64,000 nucleotides of DNA from Labilibaculum sp. K2S (GTDB taxonomy: Bacteria; Bacteroidota; Bacteroidia; Bacteroidales; Marinifilaceae), in assembly GCF_030372765.1 (NCBI RefSeq), contig NZ_JAUCMW010000020.1:1-64000 (forward strand), in the 5' to 3' direction. The notes beneath the pieces were generated by a model. It searched no databases, was not told the DNA's origin, and saw nothing but the letters and a program-made list of their open reading frames with translations. The first letter of the stretch is position 1, and every line of letters begins with the position of its first letter. Of this stretch, positions 25,954 through 34,199 are shown in pieces. Made by a program: the position numbers and the translations under genes.

Positions 25954-27054
25954 ATGCATCTGGAAAAATTATCCCTCTTAAATTATAAAAACATACTTGA
26001 TCTGGAATTGAATTTTTCACCGAAAATCAATTGTTTTATTGGGAATAATGGGATGGGGAAAACCAATTTGCTGGATGCGGTGTATTATTTAAGCTTTTGT
26101 AAGTCATGCTTTTCTGTGAGCGACCAGCAAAATATCAATCACAATGAACAGTTTATGGTGCTGGAAGGAACTTACAGGCGCAAAGACTTAAATGAGGTGG
26201 TGTATTGTGGTGTAAAGCGCGGGCAGAAGAAGAATTTTAAAAGGAATAAAAAGGAATATAAAAAACTTTCGGAACACATTGGGTTATTGCCTATTGTAAT
26301 GGTTTCTCCGGCAGATGCCAGTTTGATTACTGATGGGAGTGAGGAGCGTCGCAGGTATATGGACAGCGTAATTTCACAATATGATCGTAAATACCTGGAG
26401 GATTTGATTCGTTACAATCGTGTTCTGCAACAAAGAAATAAATTATTGAAAGATTTTGCTGCCGGCAGCAGATTCGATGAAGACACACTAAGTATTTGGG
26501 ACGAACAAATGATTGTGCTGGGAACTTCTATTTATGAAAAGAGAAAGGATTTTTTGAATAAGTTAATGCCTGTTTTTCAGGAGTATTATCAGATGATTTC
26601 TTTAGGGAATGAAACGGTGAATTTGGATTACAAATCACTTTTACATGATAACTCATTACGTGATTTGCTAATAAATGCCCGTTGGAAAGATCAGGTAACT
26701 CAGTATACTACAGTAGGAATTCATAAAGATGATTTGGAATTAACTCTGGGTGGATATCCTATTAAAAAGATGGGTTCTCAGGGACAACAAAAAACTTATT
26801 TGATTGCTTTAAAACTCGCGCAATTCGATTTTATAAAGCAAATTGCGGGATTTAATCCTATTCTTTTGCTCGATGATATTTTTGATAAACTGGATTCGCA
26901 GCGAGTTGAGCAGATTGTAAAATTGGTTTCTGAAGATCGTTTTGGTCAGATTTTTATATCCGATACTAATCGTGATCATTTGAACGAAATACTTTCGGGA
27001 ATGGAGCAGGAGTACCAATTGTTTGTAATTGATAAAGGAGCCATTGTAAGCTAA
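25954..27054 (+). CDS. recF: DNA replication and repair protein RecF
   Basis: 366 residues, normal length. SMC-like ATPase that loads RecA with RecO/RecR at single-strand gaps. The first residues (MHLEKLSLLNYKNILDLEL) are the classical RecF start. Walker A is GNNGMGKT (30-37), the signature region is KKMGSQGQQKTYLIALKLAQ (about 268-287) and Walker B is LLLDDIFDKLD (about 313-323), followed by the D-loop-like QIFISDTN. All motifs are intact. The DUF721 gene follows after 5 bp, a common arrangement in bacteria. The promoter is probably the TAATTTTG at 25921. Confidence 0.96.
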   Translation: MHLEKLSLLNYKNILDLELNFSPKINCFIGNNGMGKTNLLDAVYYLSFCKSCFSVSDQQNINHNEQFMVLEGTYRRKDLNEVVYCGVKRGQKKNFKRNKKEYKKLSEHIGLLPIVMVSPADASLITDGSEERRRYMDSVISQYDRKYLEDLIRYNRVLQQRNKLLKDFAAGSRFDEDTLSIWDEQMIVLGTSIYEKRKDFLNKLMPVFQEYYQMISLGNETVNLDYKSLLHDNSLRDLLINARWKDQVTQYTTVGIHKDDLELTLGGYPIKKMGSQGQQKTYLIALKLAQFDFIKQIAGFNPILLLDDIFDKLDSQRVEQIVKLVSEDRFGQIFISDTNRDHLNEILSGMEQEYQLFVIDKGAIVS

Positions 27055-27059
27055 ATAAA

Positions 27060-27350
27060 ATGAGAAGAAGCCAAACACAAAAAATAGATGAATTAATTCG
27101 GCAGGTACTTAAGGAAAGCAATCTGGACGGGCGCTTGAAAGAGTATGAGTTGGTTAATTCTTGGGAGAAAGTGATTGGTAAAACGGTTGCCAATGCTACT
27201 ACTGACATTTACATTCGTAATCGAAAGCTATTTGTAAAAGTGCGCTCATCAGTAATTAGAAATGAACTGCTAATGATTCGTGAAGGCTTAATGCGTGCTT
27301 TAAACAGAGAAGTGCAGGCGAACATTATTGATGAGATTATTGTTAGGTAA
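27060..27350 (+). CDS. DUF721 (DciA-like) protein
   Basis: 96 residues, a single DUF721 domain: WEKVIGKTVANATTDIYIRNRKLFVKV and LRNELLMIREGLMRALN-like segments give the mixed alpha/beta KH-like fold. Proteins of this family include DciA, which helps load the replicative helicase DnaB in bacteria lacking DnaC; small Bacteroidota members sit next to recF, as here (5 bp downstream). The basic N-terminus suits nucleic-acid binding. Function in helicase loading is inferred from family and context. Confidence 0.8.
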   Translation: MRRSQTQKIDELIRQVLKESNLDGRLKEYELVNSWEKVIGKTVANATTDIYIRNRKLFVKVRSSVIRNELLMIREGLMRALNREVQANIIDEIIVR

Positions 27351-27357
27351 AAGAAAA

Positions 27358-27396
27358 GACGCACTAAGATGGTACTTAATGCGTCCTGTATTTTTA
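27358..27396. terminator. Shared terminator between the DUF721 gene and ndk
   Basis: GACGCACTAAG (27358-27368) pairs with CTTAATGCGTC (27375-27385) with one wobble; a T-run follows on the + strand and an A-run precedes it, so it can stop both convergent genes. Confidence 0.75.
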
Positions 27397-27407
27397 AAAT
27401 TTACTGA

Positions 27408-27827
27408 TTAAAATATCTCAGTTCCCGCGAAATGAAATGCACCTTCGATGCAGGCATTTTCATCACTGTCCGATCCGTGAACGGCATTACGGGACATCGA
27501 TTCTGCAAATTCTTTACGAATTGTTCCTTCTTCAGCTTCAGCTGGATTGGTTGCTCCGATTAATTTTCTGAAATCTGCAACAGCGTTATCTTTTTCGAGA
27601 ATTGCAGCTACAATAGTTCCCGAGCTCATAAAATCGGTAAGATCCTCATAAAATGGTCTCTCCTGATGAACCTCATAAAATTTCTTTGCTTGATCTTTAG
27701 TTATTTTGGTGTATTTCATGGCAGTAATGCGGAATCCTGCTTCGTTAATTTTGGCCAGAATAGCTCCGATATGTCCGTTTGCAACAGCATCCGGTTTTAT
27801 CATGGTAAAGGTTCTATCGCTTCTCAT
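27408..27827 (-). CDS. ndk: Nucleoside diphosphate kinase
   Basis: 139 residues, standard length. Transfers the gamma-phosphate from ATP to NDPs through a phosphohistidine. N-terminal TFTMIKPDAV and the active-site block SRNAVHGSDSDENA, with catalytic H117, are intact. A short loop around 92-103 (GATNPAEAEEGTIRKEF) is as in other NDKs. Monocistronic: promoter TATTTTTG upstream on the minus strand, shared terminator downstream. Confidence 0.97.
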   Translation of the reverse strand: MRSDRTFTMIKPDAVANGHIGAILAKINEAGFRITAMKYTKITKDQAKKFYEVHQERPFYEDLTDFMSSGTIVAAILEKDNAVADFRKLIGATNPAEAEEGTIRKEFAESMSRNAVHGSDSDENACIEGAFHFAGTEIF

Positions 27828-27855
27828 ATATATGTATAGTTAAATATTTCAAATA

Positions 27856-27885
27856 CAAAAATAATGATTCTGAGCACTTGTGCAA
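27856..27885 (-). promoter_or_regulatory. Promoter of ndk
   Basis: Minus-strand TATTTTTG (27856-27863) matches TAnnTTTG, with TTG (27883-27885) 19 bp upstream. The ATG is 28 bp downstream. Confidence 0.7.
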
Positions 27886-28042
27886 CTGTTCATTTAACAA
27901 AACAGGTAATTGAGAATTTAATTCTTCAAAGTATTCCTCATGCTCGGCAAATGATTCGTAAATCTATCCTACTTCCATATATAAAATCTAACGATCTATT
28001 GTATCTTTACCAGCTTATAATAATTATTACAAGAGAAAAAGA

Positions 28043-29071
28043 ATGAATAATTTGCAAAATAGAATTGATGCAGAGCTGATTAAGGAAGTGGAAACATTGC
28101 TTAATGAGTGTGCAAAAATTTCAATTATACCACATTCGGGTCCCGATGGCGATGCTATTGGATCCTCGTTGGCCTTGCACCAATATTTGGTAAAAAAAGG
28201 GAAACAGGCACAAATAATCAGCCCAAGTGCTTATCCGGTTTTCTTAAAATGGTTGCCTGGAAATGCTGATGTTTGGATTTATACCAATGGGAAGAAAAAG
28301 GCTGAGGAGTATATTAATTCATCTGATCTTATTTTTATTGTAGACCATAATTCATTTAAGCGCTCAGGCGATTTGGAAGGAGTGCTGGGGAAAGCGACTG
28401 CAAAAAAAATCATGATCGATCATCATCCCGAACCTGAGCAAATTGTTGATTTGATGTTTTCGGATACTCAAATGTGTTCTACCTGCGAAATGATGTACGA
28501 AGTCATTGAGGCTTTAGGCGATGAAGACATGATTGATGAGTCAATTTCGGAATGTATTTATACCGGAATTATTACTGATACAGGAGGTTTAAGTTACAAT
28601 TCTTCTCAGCCACGAACTTATCAGGTTGTTGGGAGTTTACTAGCAAAAGGAATTGACAAAAGTAAAATCCATTCGAATATCTACGATAATTTTTCTCCGG
28701 ACAGGATGAAGTTATTGGGACATTGTTTGGATCAGGGATTAGAAGTTTTGTCCGAATTCAATACAGCCATTATTACATTAACAAAGGAAGATTTAGTTCG
28801 TTTTAACTACAAGGATGGCGATACTGAAGGATTTGTGAATTATCCTCTTTCCATTCAAGGTATGCTTGTTTCTGTAATTTTTATTGAAAAGGATGATGTC
28901 GTTAAGATATCTTTTCGATCGAAAGGTGATGTTCCTATAAACAGGGTTGCCAGAGATTATTTTAATGGGGGCGGGCATATAAATGCTGCAGGTGGCAGAA
29001 CAGAGAAGTCATTAAAGGAAGCAATTGATCAATTCAAACAGGTTTTGCCTGAATTTTATAATAGCTTGTAA
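28043..29071 (+). CDS. nrnA: DHH-family nanoRNase/pAp phosphatase NrnA
   Basis: 342 residues. Degrades very short RNAs and dephosphorylates pAp. The DHH domain has HSGPDGDAIGSS (motif I), FIVDHNSF (motif II), MIDHHPEP (the DHH motif) and YTGIITDTGGLSY (motif IV). The C-terminal DHHA1 domain ends with the RNA-binding GGGHINAAGG. All metal ligands are present. The start ATG follows GAGAAAAAG; a near-consensus TATCTTTA at 28012-28019 may be its -7 element. A strong terminator follows. Single-gene transcription unit. Confidence 0.92.
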   Translation: MNNLQNRIDAELIKEVETLLNECAKISIIPHSGPDGDAIGSSLALHQYLVKKGKQAQIISPSAYPVFLKWLPGNADVWIYTNGKKKAEEYINSSDLIFIVDHNSFKRSGDLEGVLGKATAKKIMIDHHPEPEQIVDLMFSDTQMCSTCEMMYEVIEALGDEDMIDESISECIYTGIITDTGGLSYNSSQPRTYQVVGSLLAKGIDKSKIHSNIYDNFSPDRMKLLGHCLDQGLEVLSEFNTAIITLTKEDLVRFNYKDGDTEGFVNYPLSIQGMLVSVIFIEKDDVVKISFRSKGDVPINRVARDYFNGGGHINAAGGRTEKSLKEAIDQFKQVLPEFYNSL

Positions 29072-29113
29072 AGAAACTGATTTGATTTTTTGTTTTAAGA
29101 AGTCTTAAAATTT

Positions 29114-29148
29114 ACAGCGCAGATTCATTATCTGCGCTGTTTTTTTTA
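29114..29148 (+). terminator. Terminator of nrnA
   Basis: ACAGCGCAGA (29114-29123) pairs perfectly with TCTGCGCTGT (29131-29140), followed by a run of T. Confidence 0.9.
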
Positions 29149-29149
29149 A

Positions 29150-29236
29150 TTTTTCTTTGTGGATCAAAAAGATCGCAGGTCCTTTGTGCAGATTTTAGTA
29201 GCTGAACTGCAATTTTGAAGTAAATCTTCAAGCATT
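29150..29236 (-). pseudogene. Remnant of a second copy of the 3' end of the tetrapyrrole-methylase-type methyltransferase gene
   Basis: 29150-29193 matches 32369-32412 (6 differences in 44) and 29194-29236 matches 32495-32537 (5 differences in 43), same orientation; the 82 bp between the two blocks of the intact gene are missing. The minus-strand translation of the first block reads AIFLIHKEK, against AIFLIHREK at the end of the intact protein. Nearly all differences are transitions. Together with the intact gene it brackets the nuclease and the coupled gene pair as direct repeats. Confidence 0.75.
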
Positions 29237-29435
29237 CATATTAAAGTTACCCGATCATCGTTGGATATGCCTTTCTCTTGGTAGAAAATACCTGATGTAC
29301 TCTAACATCTATGAATCTTACTTCCGGGATGCCTGCTGTAACTTGCAACGATTAATTTTTTAAAGGGAAATGTTGTTATAATGGAACTACAGGGTTTTAC
29401 TAATAGAGAATTGTTTATTGTAGCGGTCTTTTGTG

Positions 29436-30335
29436 TTAATGCTCTTTTACATTTTGGTATTGATGCTTAGTGCAATAACCATTTTTATTGCTTGTACGGG
29501 ACTTACACCTTTCGTTGGTGTACTTCGAAATACCATTGCATTGTTTAACTTCAGAATTAGCATGATAAAAAAACGGGAGTTTATATTTCTTGCTGTACCA
29601 TAAGCTGTAATCAGAATTAGATTTCAAACTATCTTGTAAATGCAACTCGAGTTGGGAAAAGAAATTTATACCGGTTCTTCTTTCAACTGAATCAACAGAG
29701 ACTACATAGTTTGTAAGTGGTTCATCTATTTTTTTGTTGGGTAATATAAAAGCTAACATTTTTAAGTCGTCGGTTGGATCAAAAATTACTTTGAAATAGG
29801 AGCCGGGAACCGCTACTTGGTTATCCCCAATCCAATCTATTATTTCATCAAAAATTGGCCCGGTCACCACATGTAGTTCTTTCTCTTTATATGTCCAATA
29901 CCTGACTCTTTTTTCTAATTCCTTCCATATACCTTTATTAAAACCGGGATGTTGAGGGGAGATGTTAGACATAAAAAAAGACTCATTAATGGCCACCTGA
30001 TTTATTTTCATGGCTGCAGCAGGGCATAAATGGCCACGATCATAGCCATTTCCTTCGTAATCTTTTAACTCGGCAGAGTAGGTGCTGACAAGCGTGTCAG
30101 GTTTAAAACAGTTTCGCCGTATAGCCCAGGACAAAACATGCTCAGGCCTTAATTTGTAATAAACCCAATTGGCTTGCTCATAATCCTCAGAATAGGAGAG
30201 GGTATAATAGGTGTGATGAACTATTTCTCCATTGGATATTGGCAAATATTCCTGACCAAAAGAAAAAAATGGAAGAAGCAGATAAAAAGCTGATAGTATT
30301 ATGTTTCTTGCTTTTTTAAGGATAAATGCAGGCAT
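29436..30335 (-). CDS. Secreted DNA/RNA non-specific endonuclease (NUC1/EndA type) with a C-terminal zinc-binding-like tail
   Basis: 299 residues from ATG 30335, chosen because it opens a signal peptide (MPAFILKKARNIILSAFYLL...SFGQ); the longer frame would cross a terminator hairpin and overlap the next gene. The beta-beta-alpha-metal nuclease core carries DRGH (99-102, catalytic H102) and MSNISPQHPGFNKGIW, which holds the metal-binding asparagine. Such enzymes cut DNA and RNA outside the cytoplasm, often to scavenge nucleotides. The last 30 residues have a CxGxxxxxxxRC...C..H pattern (CNGISKYTNERC...GYCTKH) that could bind zinc, unlike plain EndA enzymes. Confidence 0.9.
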   Translation of the reverse strand: MPAFILKKARNIILSAFYLLLPFFSFGQEYLPISNGEIVHHTYYTLSYSEDYEQANWVYYKLRPEHVLSWAIRRNCFKPDTLVSTYSAELKDYEGNGYDRGHLCPAAAMKINQVAINESFFMSNISPQHPGFNKGIWKELEKRVRYWTYKEKELHVVTGPIFDEIIDWIGDNQVAVPGSYFKVIFDPTDDLKMLAFILPNKKIDEPLTNYVVSVDSVERRTGINFFSQLELHLQDSLKSNSDYSLWYSKKYKLPFFYHANSEVKQCNGISKYTNERCKSRTSNKNGYCTKHQYQNVKEH

Positions 30336-30410
30336 AAAGTTTTTATGTATTTTGAGATGTGAATTTAGTAAAGTGTTAATATGGAAAGGTATGGGTTGCA
30401 AAAAAAGAGC

Positions 30411-30441
30411 ATGGAGCTTTCTTGTAGGAAAGCTCCATTTT
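30411..30441 (-). terminator. Terminator after the coupled gene pair
   Basis: ATGGAGCTTTC (30411-30421) pairs perfectly with GAAAGCTCCAT (30428-30438). It immediately follows the minus-strand stop codon at 30442; the A-run at 30401-30406 gives a T-run on the minus strand. Confidence 0.8.
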
Positions 30442-30978
30442 TTAATAATCGATATCTTGACTAACATTTTCGTCTAATTCATAATTTATGGTAATGTAGA
30501 CCTCGTCAGTTAGCACCTCGTCAAATTCTCCGTTACATGTTCTCTCCTCAATTAGTTGAGTAATGTTAAAAGTAACTGTTACTACGGGATCAGCACCCTG
30601 ACCACGTTCAAGATCAAATGTTTCATTAATTTCAATACTGGAATGATTAATCTCCCGTACATCATTATCATCGGTATCTAATTCAGATAGTATTTCACTC
30701 TCATAATCCGAACTGTCGATTGACATTGAAACTTCATATTGAAAAGCACACATGTTATGAAGAGGAGCCAATGTTATTTCTTCTGTATAGGATGTGGTGT
30801 GGTTTCTAGTTATGGTGTCGAACTGATATCCTTCAGCTTCTCCGTCTCCAACCTGACTAATATCACAATCACAGTTTTCATGTGGACGTTCTGGTTCTTC
30901 ATCATAGAAATTTGTAGCTGCTTGGCAAACTTCACAACCGTTTTCACCATCAAAGTACCATTTTTCTGAAAAATCCAT
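30442..30978 (-). CDS. Unknown acidic protein with a Cys/His motif (C-x2-C...H-x2-C-x-C)
   Basis: 178 residues, strongly acidic, no signal peptide or membrane segment. The first 40 residues hold C15-x2-C18, H33 and C36-x-C38 in the setting WYFDGENGCEVC...PERPHENCDC. This arrangement resembles the CxxC...HPNCxC block of phage Mu-F-like minor head proteins and related modules, and probably binds a metal. The rest is predicted beta-rich and unfamiliar. Its start codon overlaps the stop of the upstream gene (TAATG), so translation is coupled. Function unknown; it probably acts with its partner. Confidence 0.75.
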   Translation of the reverse strand: MDFSEKWYFDGENGCEVCQAATNFYDEEPERPHENCDCDISQVGDGEAEGYQFDTITRNHTTSYTEEITLAPLHNMCAFQYEVSMSIDSSDYESEILSELDTDDNDVREINHSSIEINETFDLERGQGADPVVTVTFNITQLIEERTCNGEFDEVLTDEVYITINYELDENVSQDIDY

Positions 30979-31928
30979 TAGTTTATAATTTTAGGGGTTA
31001 ATAATCTTAATTTTATTAATGAACCGGATATTTTTTTAAAAGTTTTTCCTGTCCATTCAAAGCTGTCTTTCAATTGTATTGATGAATCATCAATGATTGT
31101 AGAAGGTGCAACTAACTTTTGTGTTGTAATTATATAATCCTCTTTAGTTTGATGAACGGATAGTAGCCCGATGGAACTATTTTTGTAGAGGTAGTTCACA
31201 TAAAATTTGTCGCCGGCATTTAAATCAGAAGGCTCTATTTTTTTAGTTACAAATTTATCTCCTGGATTAATTGTATGAATAAGCTTGTTAACCTTATTTG
31301 TTCCTTCAAGCAATGTAAAAGTGTAGGTCACAGTCCTATCCGGAGTAAACTCTTTGGTGATGTTAACACTTTTAAATCCTTCTGCCCGAATTACAATTTT
31401 ACGCTTGCCATATTGTATGCCAGGTATGTAGAATTGACCTTGGTCATCTGTCACAAAATGCTTATTGTTAATATACACTTCTGCATTGGCAACAGGTTCC
31501 TTACTTTTGTTAAAGACCTTGCCGTAAAAGATAGTTGTGTTTTTAAACTCAATAGCATATTTTTGAATTTCAACAGCTTTAAGTAAATCCAGACTGTCTT
31601 TTAATAGTCTCTTTTCCTTACTTTCCTCAACAATTTGAACCAAGCGCTCCGGTTTTTTCCACCCTAGCTCAGCCAGCCCCTGAATACCAGATTTCACAAA
31701 AGATTCTGTAAGCTGTTTGTCATTAGTAGTTTGCAAAATAATTGCACATTTTTTAAACTCATTAAGCTTGTTAAAGATTAATGAGTTGTCTTTAAATGTC
31801 TGTTGCAGATTGCGAAAAGGAACCGTTATTAGATCTTCGGTGTAACGAATACCTTTGTTCAAAAAGCATTGTTCCAGATTTGTTCCAATACCTTCAATTG
31901 TAGATATAGGATGAAAATTGTACGTCAT
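30978..31928 (-). CDS. Unknown protein: tandem helix-hairpin-helix plus carboxypeptidase-regulatory-like domain
   Basis: 316 residues, no signal peptide. Residues about 8-35 (STIEGIGTNLEQCFLNKG) and about 73-105 (LTESFVKSGIQGLAELG) look like helix-hairpin-helix modules of the DUF4332 kind, usually involved in nucleic-acid or protein contacts. Residues about 132-215 (YGKVFNKSKEPVANAEVYI, DDQGQFYIPGI) are a carboxypeptidase-regulatory-like beta-sandwich, a domain normally found outside the cytoplasm. That combination without a signal peptide is unusual. The C-terminal 100 residues are unassigned. First gene of a two-gene unit. Confidence 0.75.
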   Translation of the reverse strand: MTYNFHPISTIEGIGTNLEQCFLNKGIRYTEDLITVPFRNLQQTFKDNSLIFNKLNEFKKCAIILQTTNDKQLTESFVKSGIQGLAELGWKKPERLVQIVEESKEKRLLKDSLDLLKAVEIQKYAIEFKNTTIFYGKVFNKSKEPVANAEVYINNKHFVTDDQGQFYIPGIQYGKRKIVIRAEGFKSVNITKEFTPDRTVTYTFTLLEGTNKVNKLIHTINPGDKFVTKKIEPSDLNAGDKFYVNYLYKNSSIGLLSVHQTKEDYIITTQKLVAPSTIIDDSSIQLKDSFEWTGKTFKKISGSLIKLRLLTPKIIN

Positions 31929-32365
31929 AATAATTTAAGTTAATTTAACTGTAGTATTTCGTTCGTTTGCTTTATATTGCTAAGTTAAAACAAATAATAC
32001 ATAACTTAAAATATATTTTTTTTATAAATTATTCTGCGTTTTCTTATGAGATAGTTTAATTATTAAGCTAATGAAAGTTAGATGTGTGTCGTGTATTGAC
32101 CTGTATTGTAGGTGTTTGTGTTATTTTTTAGGATTGGTAGGACTTATCGGTATTTATTGTGCCCAGTAAAAACACATTAACTTTAGTTCGATTTTAAAAT
32201 AGTCGTACTGCATCTAAATTGCGATGAGTAACGATAATATAAATAGAAAGGGGAGAGTCGTTGTTGACCCGTTTTTAGAGTGCTAACAACCTTTTCCATT
32301 GTAAAATCAAGATACAAGGAAAAGTCATTGTTAATTAAGTAATAGTTTAAATCAGCCTATTTTTT
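31929..32365. other. Intergenic region upstream of the coupled gene pair
   Basis: About 435 bp, AT-rich, no gene and no consensus TAnnTTTG element found for the minus-strand gene at 31928. It is the upstream edge of the segment bracketed by the methyltransferase-gene repeats. Confidence 0.45.
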
Positions 32366-33073
32366 TTATTTTTCTCTGTGGATCAAAAAGATAGCTGGTC
32401 TTTTGTGTAAATCCGGCAGATTATTTTTCCATGCTTGTACCGACATGGTCTTGATGTATTCCGATTCGAGTGTGATATCGGCAGCAATACAAAGTTTAGT
32501 GGCCGGACTGCAATTCTGAAGTAAATCCTCAAGCATTTTCATGTTTCGGAAAGGAGTCTCAATAAATAGTTGTGTTTGACCTTCACTTAGCGAACGGTGA
32601 TCCAAATGTTTAATTTTCTTGCTTCTCTCGTCGCTCGGAATAGGTAAGTATCCATTAAAGGCAAAGTTTTGTCCGTTAAAACCAGATGCCATTAAAGAAA
32701 GTAATATGGAGGAAGGTCCAACCAATGGAACTACCTGTATGTTTTTAGTATGGGCAATTTTTACAACATCTGCTCCAGGATCAGCAACACCCGGGCATCC
32801 GGCTTCCGAAATAATCCCCATGTCATGATCGGCAATAGCATCCAGATAAGTTGAAATATCTTTTGGAGAAGTGTGTTTGTTTAGTTCATAAAAGGTGAGC
32901 TCATCTATGTTTATATCCTGATTCACTTTTTTAAGATAACGTCGTGTTGTTCTGATGTTTTCAACAATAAAGTGTTTTATATCCGGAATCAGTTGTTGAA
33001 TGTTATTTGGTATTACCTGATCGATTTCTGTATCACCCAAAGTAGTTGGGATTAAAAAAAGTTTGCCTTTCAT
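32366..33073 (-). CDS. Tetrapyrrole-methylase-type SAM-dependent methyltransferase (RsmI-related)
   Basis: 235 residues. Belongs to the tetrapyrrole methylase fold: an N-terminal start KGKLFLIPTTLGD, the SAM-binding loops DMGIISEAGCPGVADPG (about 85-101) and VPLVGPSSILLSLMASG (about 114-130), and ETPFRNMKMLEDLL. RsmI methylates C1402 of 16S rRNA; Bacteroidota often carry this shorter paralogue besides RsmI, whose substrate is not established, so no symbol is given. A TACATTTG promoter element lies 18 bp upstream. Its 3' end has a decayed duplicate at 29150-29236. Confidence 0.85.
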   Translation of the reverse strand: MKGKLFLIPTTLGDTEIDQVIPNNIQQLIPDIKHFIVENIRTTRRYLKKVNQDINIDELTFYELNKHTSPKDISTYLDAIADHDMGIISEAGCPGVADPGADVVKIAHTKNIQVVPLVGPSSILLSLMASGFNGQNFAFNGYLPIPSDERSKKIKHLDHRSLSEGQTQLFIETPFRNMKMLEDLLQNCSPATKLCIAADITLESEYIKTMSVQAWKNNLPDLHKRPAIFLIHREK

Positions 33074-33090
33074 AAATGATATATTTTCGG

Positions 33091-33098
33091 CAAATGTA
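33091..33098 (-). promoter_or_regulatory. -7 promoter element of the methyltransferase gene
   Basis: Minus-strand TACATTTG, exact TAnnTTTG match, 18 bp upstream of the ATG. No TTG at the expected distance. Confidence 0.6.
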
Positions 33099-33172
33099 CA
33101 AAATAAGTCTGTTACTCTTTAAATGGTCGCTTGTCAAATGTAAGTTTGTTATCTGTATTCATTCTGAATAGT

Positions 33173-33203
33173 TTTGAAGTTATCTTGATTTGTTACATCT
33201 TTG
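33173..33203 (+). promoter_or_regulatory. Promoter of the BASS-like transporter gene
   Basis: TTTG at 33173-33176 and CATCTTTG at 33196-33203 (one mismatch to TAnnTTTG), spaced 19 bp. The -7 element covers the TTG at 33201, which argues against that codon as a start. Confidence 0.6.
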
Positions 33204-33230
33204 CGGGTAATTGATAATATTTATTACAAT

Positions 33231-34154
33231 ATGACACAAATTGCAAGTAAAATAATACTAAATCGAAACTTTATTCTGGTTCTTGCTGTCGTTTTAGGAT
33301 TGCTGATTGGCGATTGGGCCAGTCTGTTAAAAGAGTATACTTTTTACATTTTAGCAATCGTAATGACCTTTTCAACCACTGGAATTTCTACAAAAGCCAT
33401 GTTTCCTTTAAAGCAGATGATCCTGCCAATGCTGATGGGATCGTTTCTGAATTATGTGGTATTTGGAGCTGTAATCATTGCATTGTCGTATTGGTTGATG
33501 CCAACGCCTGAACTTTTTTTGGGGTTTGTGGTGATTGCTTCGACACCGCCAGGTGTTGCTGTTATTCCTTTCTCACATATATTGGATGGTGATTTAAAGT
33601 ATGCCATAGTCGGAACTTTGGGAGCTTTTATTTCATCCTTGTTTTTTGCGCCGCTCATTGTTGGTTTGTTTTCAAATATTGATGGAGGGATTAACCCGCT
33701 CGATTTATTCATTACTATGGTACAGCTGGTTTTGGTTCCCTTACTAATTTCAAGATTGCTGCTTTGGCACCCCATTAAACCAACAATAGAAAAGGTGAGA
33801 GGTAAAATTGTTGATTGGGGATTTGCTTTGATAATTTTTACAGCCGTTGGCTTAAATAGACAAGTATTTTTTTCTAATTTTGATGTACTCTTGCTGGTGT
33901 CTCTGGTGCTTTTTCTTGGGATTTTTGGTTTGGGATGGATTTATGAATTTTTTAGCCGTAAACTTGGAGTTAAAGCTCCTGTAGCGATGACTCAAAATCT
34001 TTTGGTTACGATTAAAAGTTCTGGTTTTGCAGTGGTTACAGCTTTAACATTATTTGGAGAAGAAGCGGCAATTCCTTCAGCAGTAATGGCCGTTTTTGTG
34101 CTGGCATACTTGCTTTATCTGTCCATTCGAAAAGAAATAAGAGATTCAAAATAG
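33231..34154 (+). CDS. Bile acid:sodium symporter (BASS)-like membrane transporter
   Basis: 307 residues from ATG 33231; the alternative TTG at 33201 lies inside the promoter. Nine to ten hydrophobic helices fill the chain. The conserved segments VIASTPPGVAVIPFSHILDGD (within about 101-121) and VAMTQNLLVTIKSSGFAVVTAL resemble the crossover motifs of the BASS/auxin-efflux fold. Substrate unknown; such proteins carry organic anions with sodium. The MBL hydrolase gene begins 45 bp downstream and may be co-transcribed. Confidence 0.75.
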   Translation: MTQIASKIILNRNFILVLAVVLGLLIGDWASLLKEYTFYILAIVMTFSTTGISTKAMFPLKQMILPMLMGSFLNYVVFGAVIIALSYWLMPTPELFLGFVVIASTPPGVAVIPFSHILDGDLKYAIVGTLGAFISSLFFAPLIVGLFSNIDGGINPLDLFITMVQLVLVPLLISRLLLWHPIKPTIEKVRGKIVDWGFALIIFTAVGLNRQVFFSNFDVLLLVSLVLFLGIFGLGWIYEFFSRKLGVKAPVAMTQNLLVTIKSSGFAVVTALTLFGEEAAIPSAVMAVFVLAYLLYLSIRKEIRDSK

Positions 34155-34199
34155 ATCTTTTAGATCGCTTTGCAAGAGAATTTGTATTAGAAAAATTGT

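Noticed and set aside
27864..28046. Plus-strand ORF of 60 codons before nrnA
   Set aside because: It covers the ndk promoter and the nrnA leader, and no motif was found.
30336..30467. N-terminal extension of the nuclease
   Set aside because: It would run through a terminator hairpin and overlap the preceding gene; the signal peptide begins at ATG 30335.
33201..33230. TTG start for the BASS-like transporter
   Set aside because: The codon is part of the -7 promoter element; ATG 33231 is preferred.
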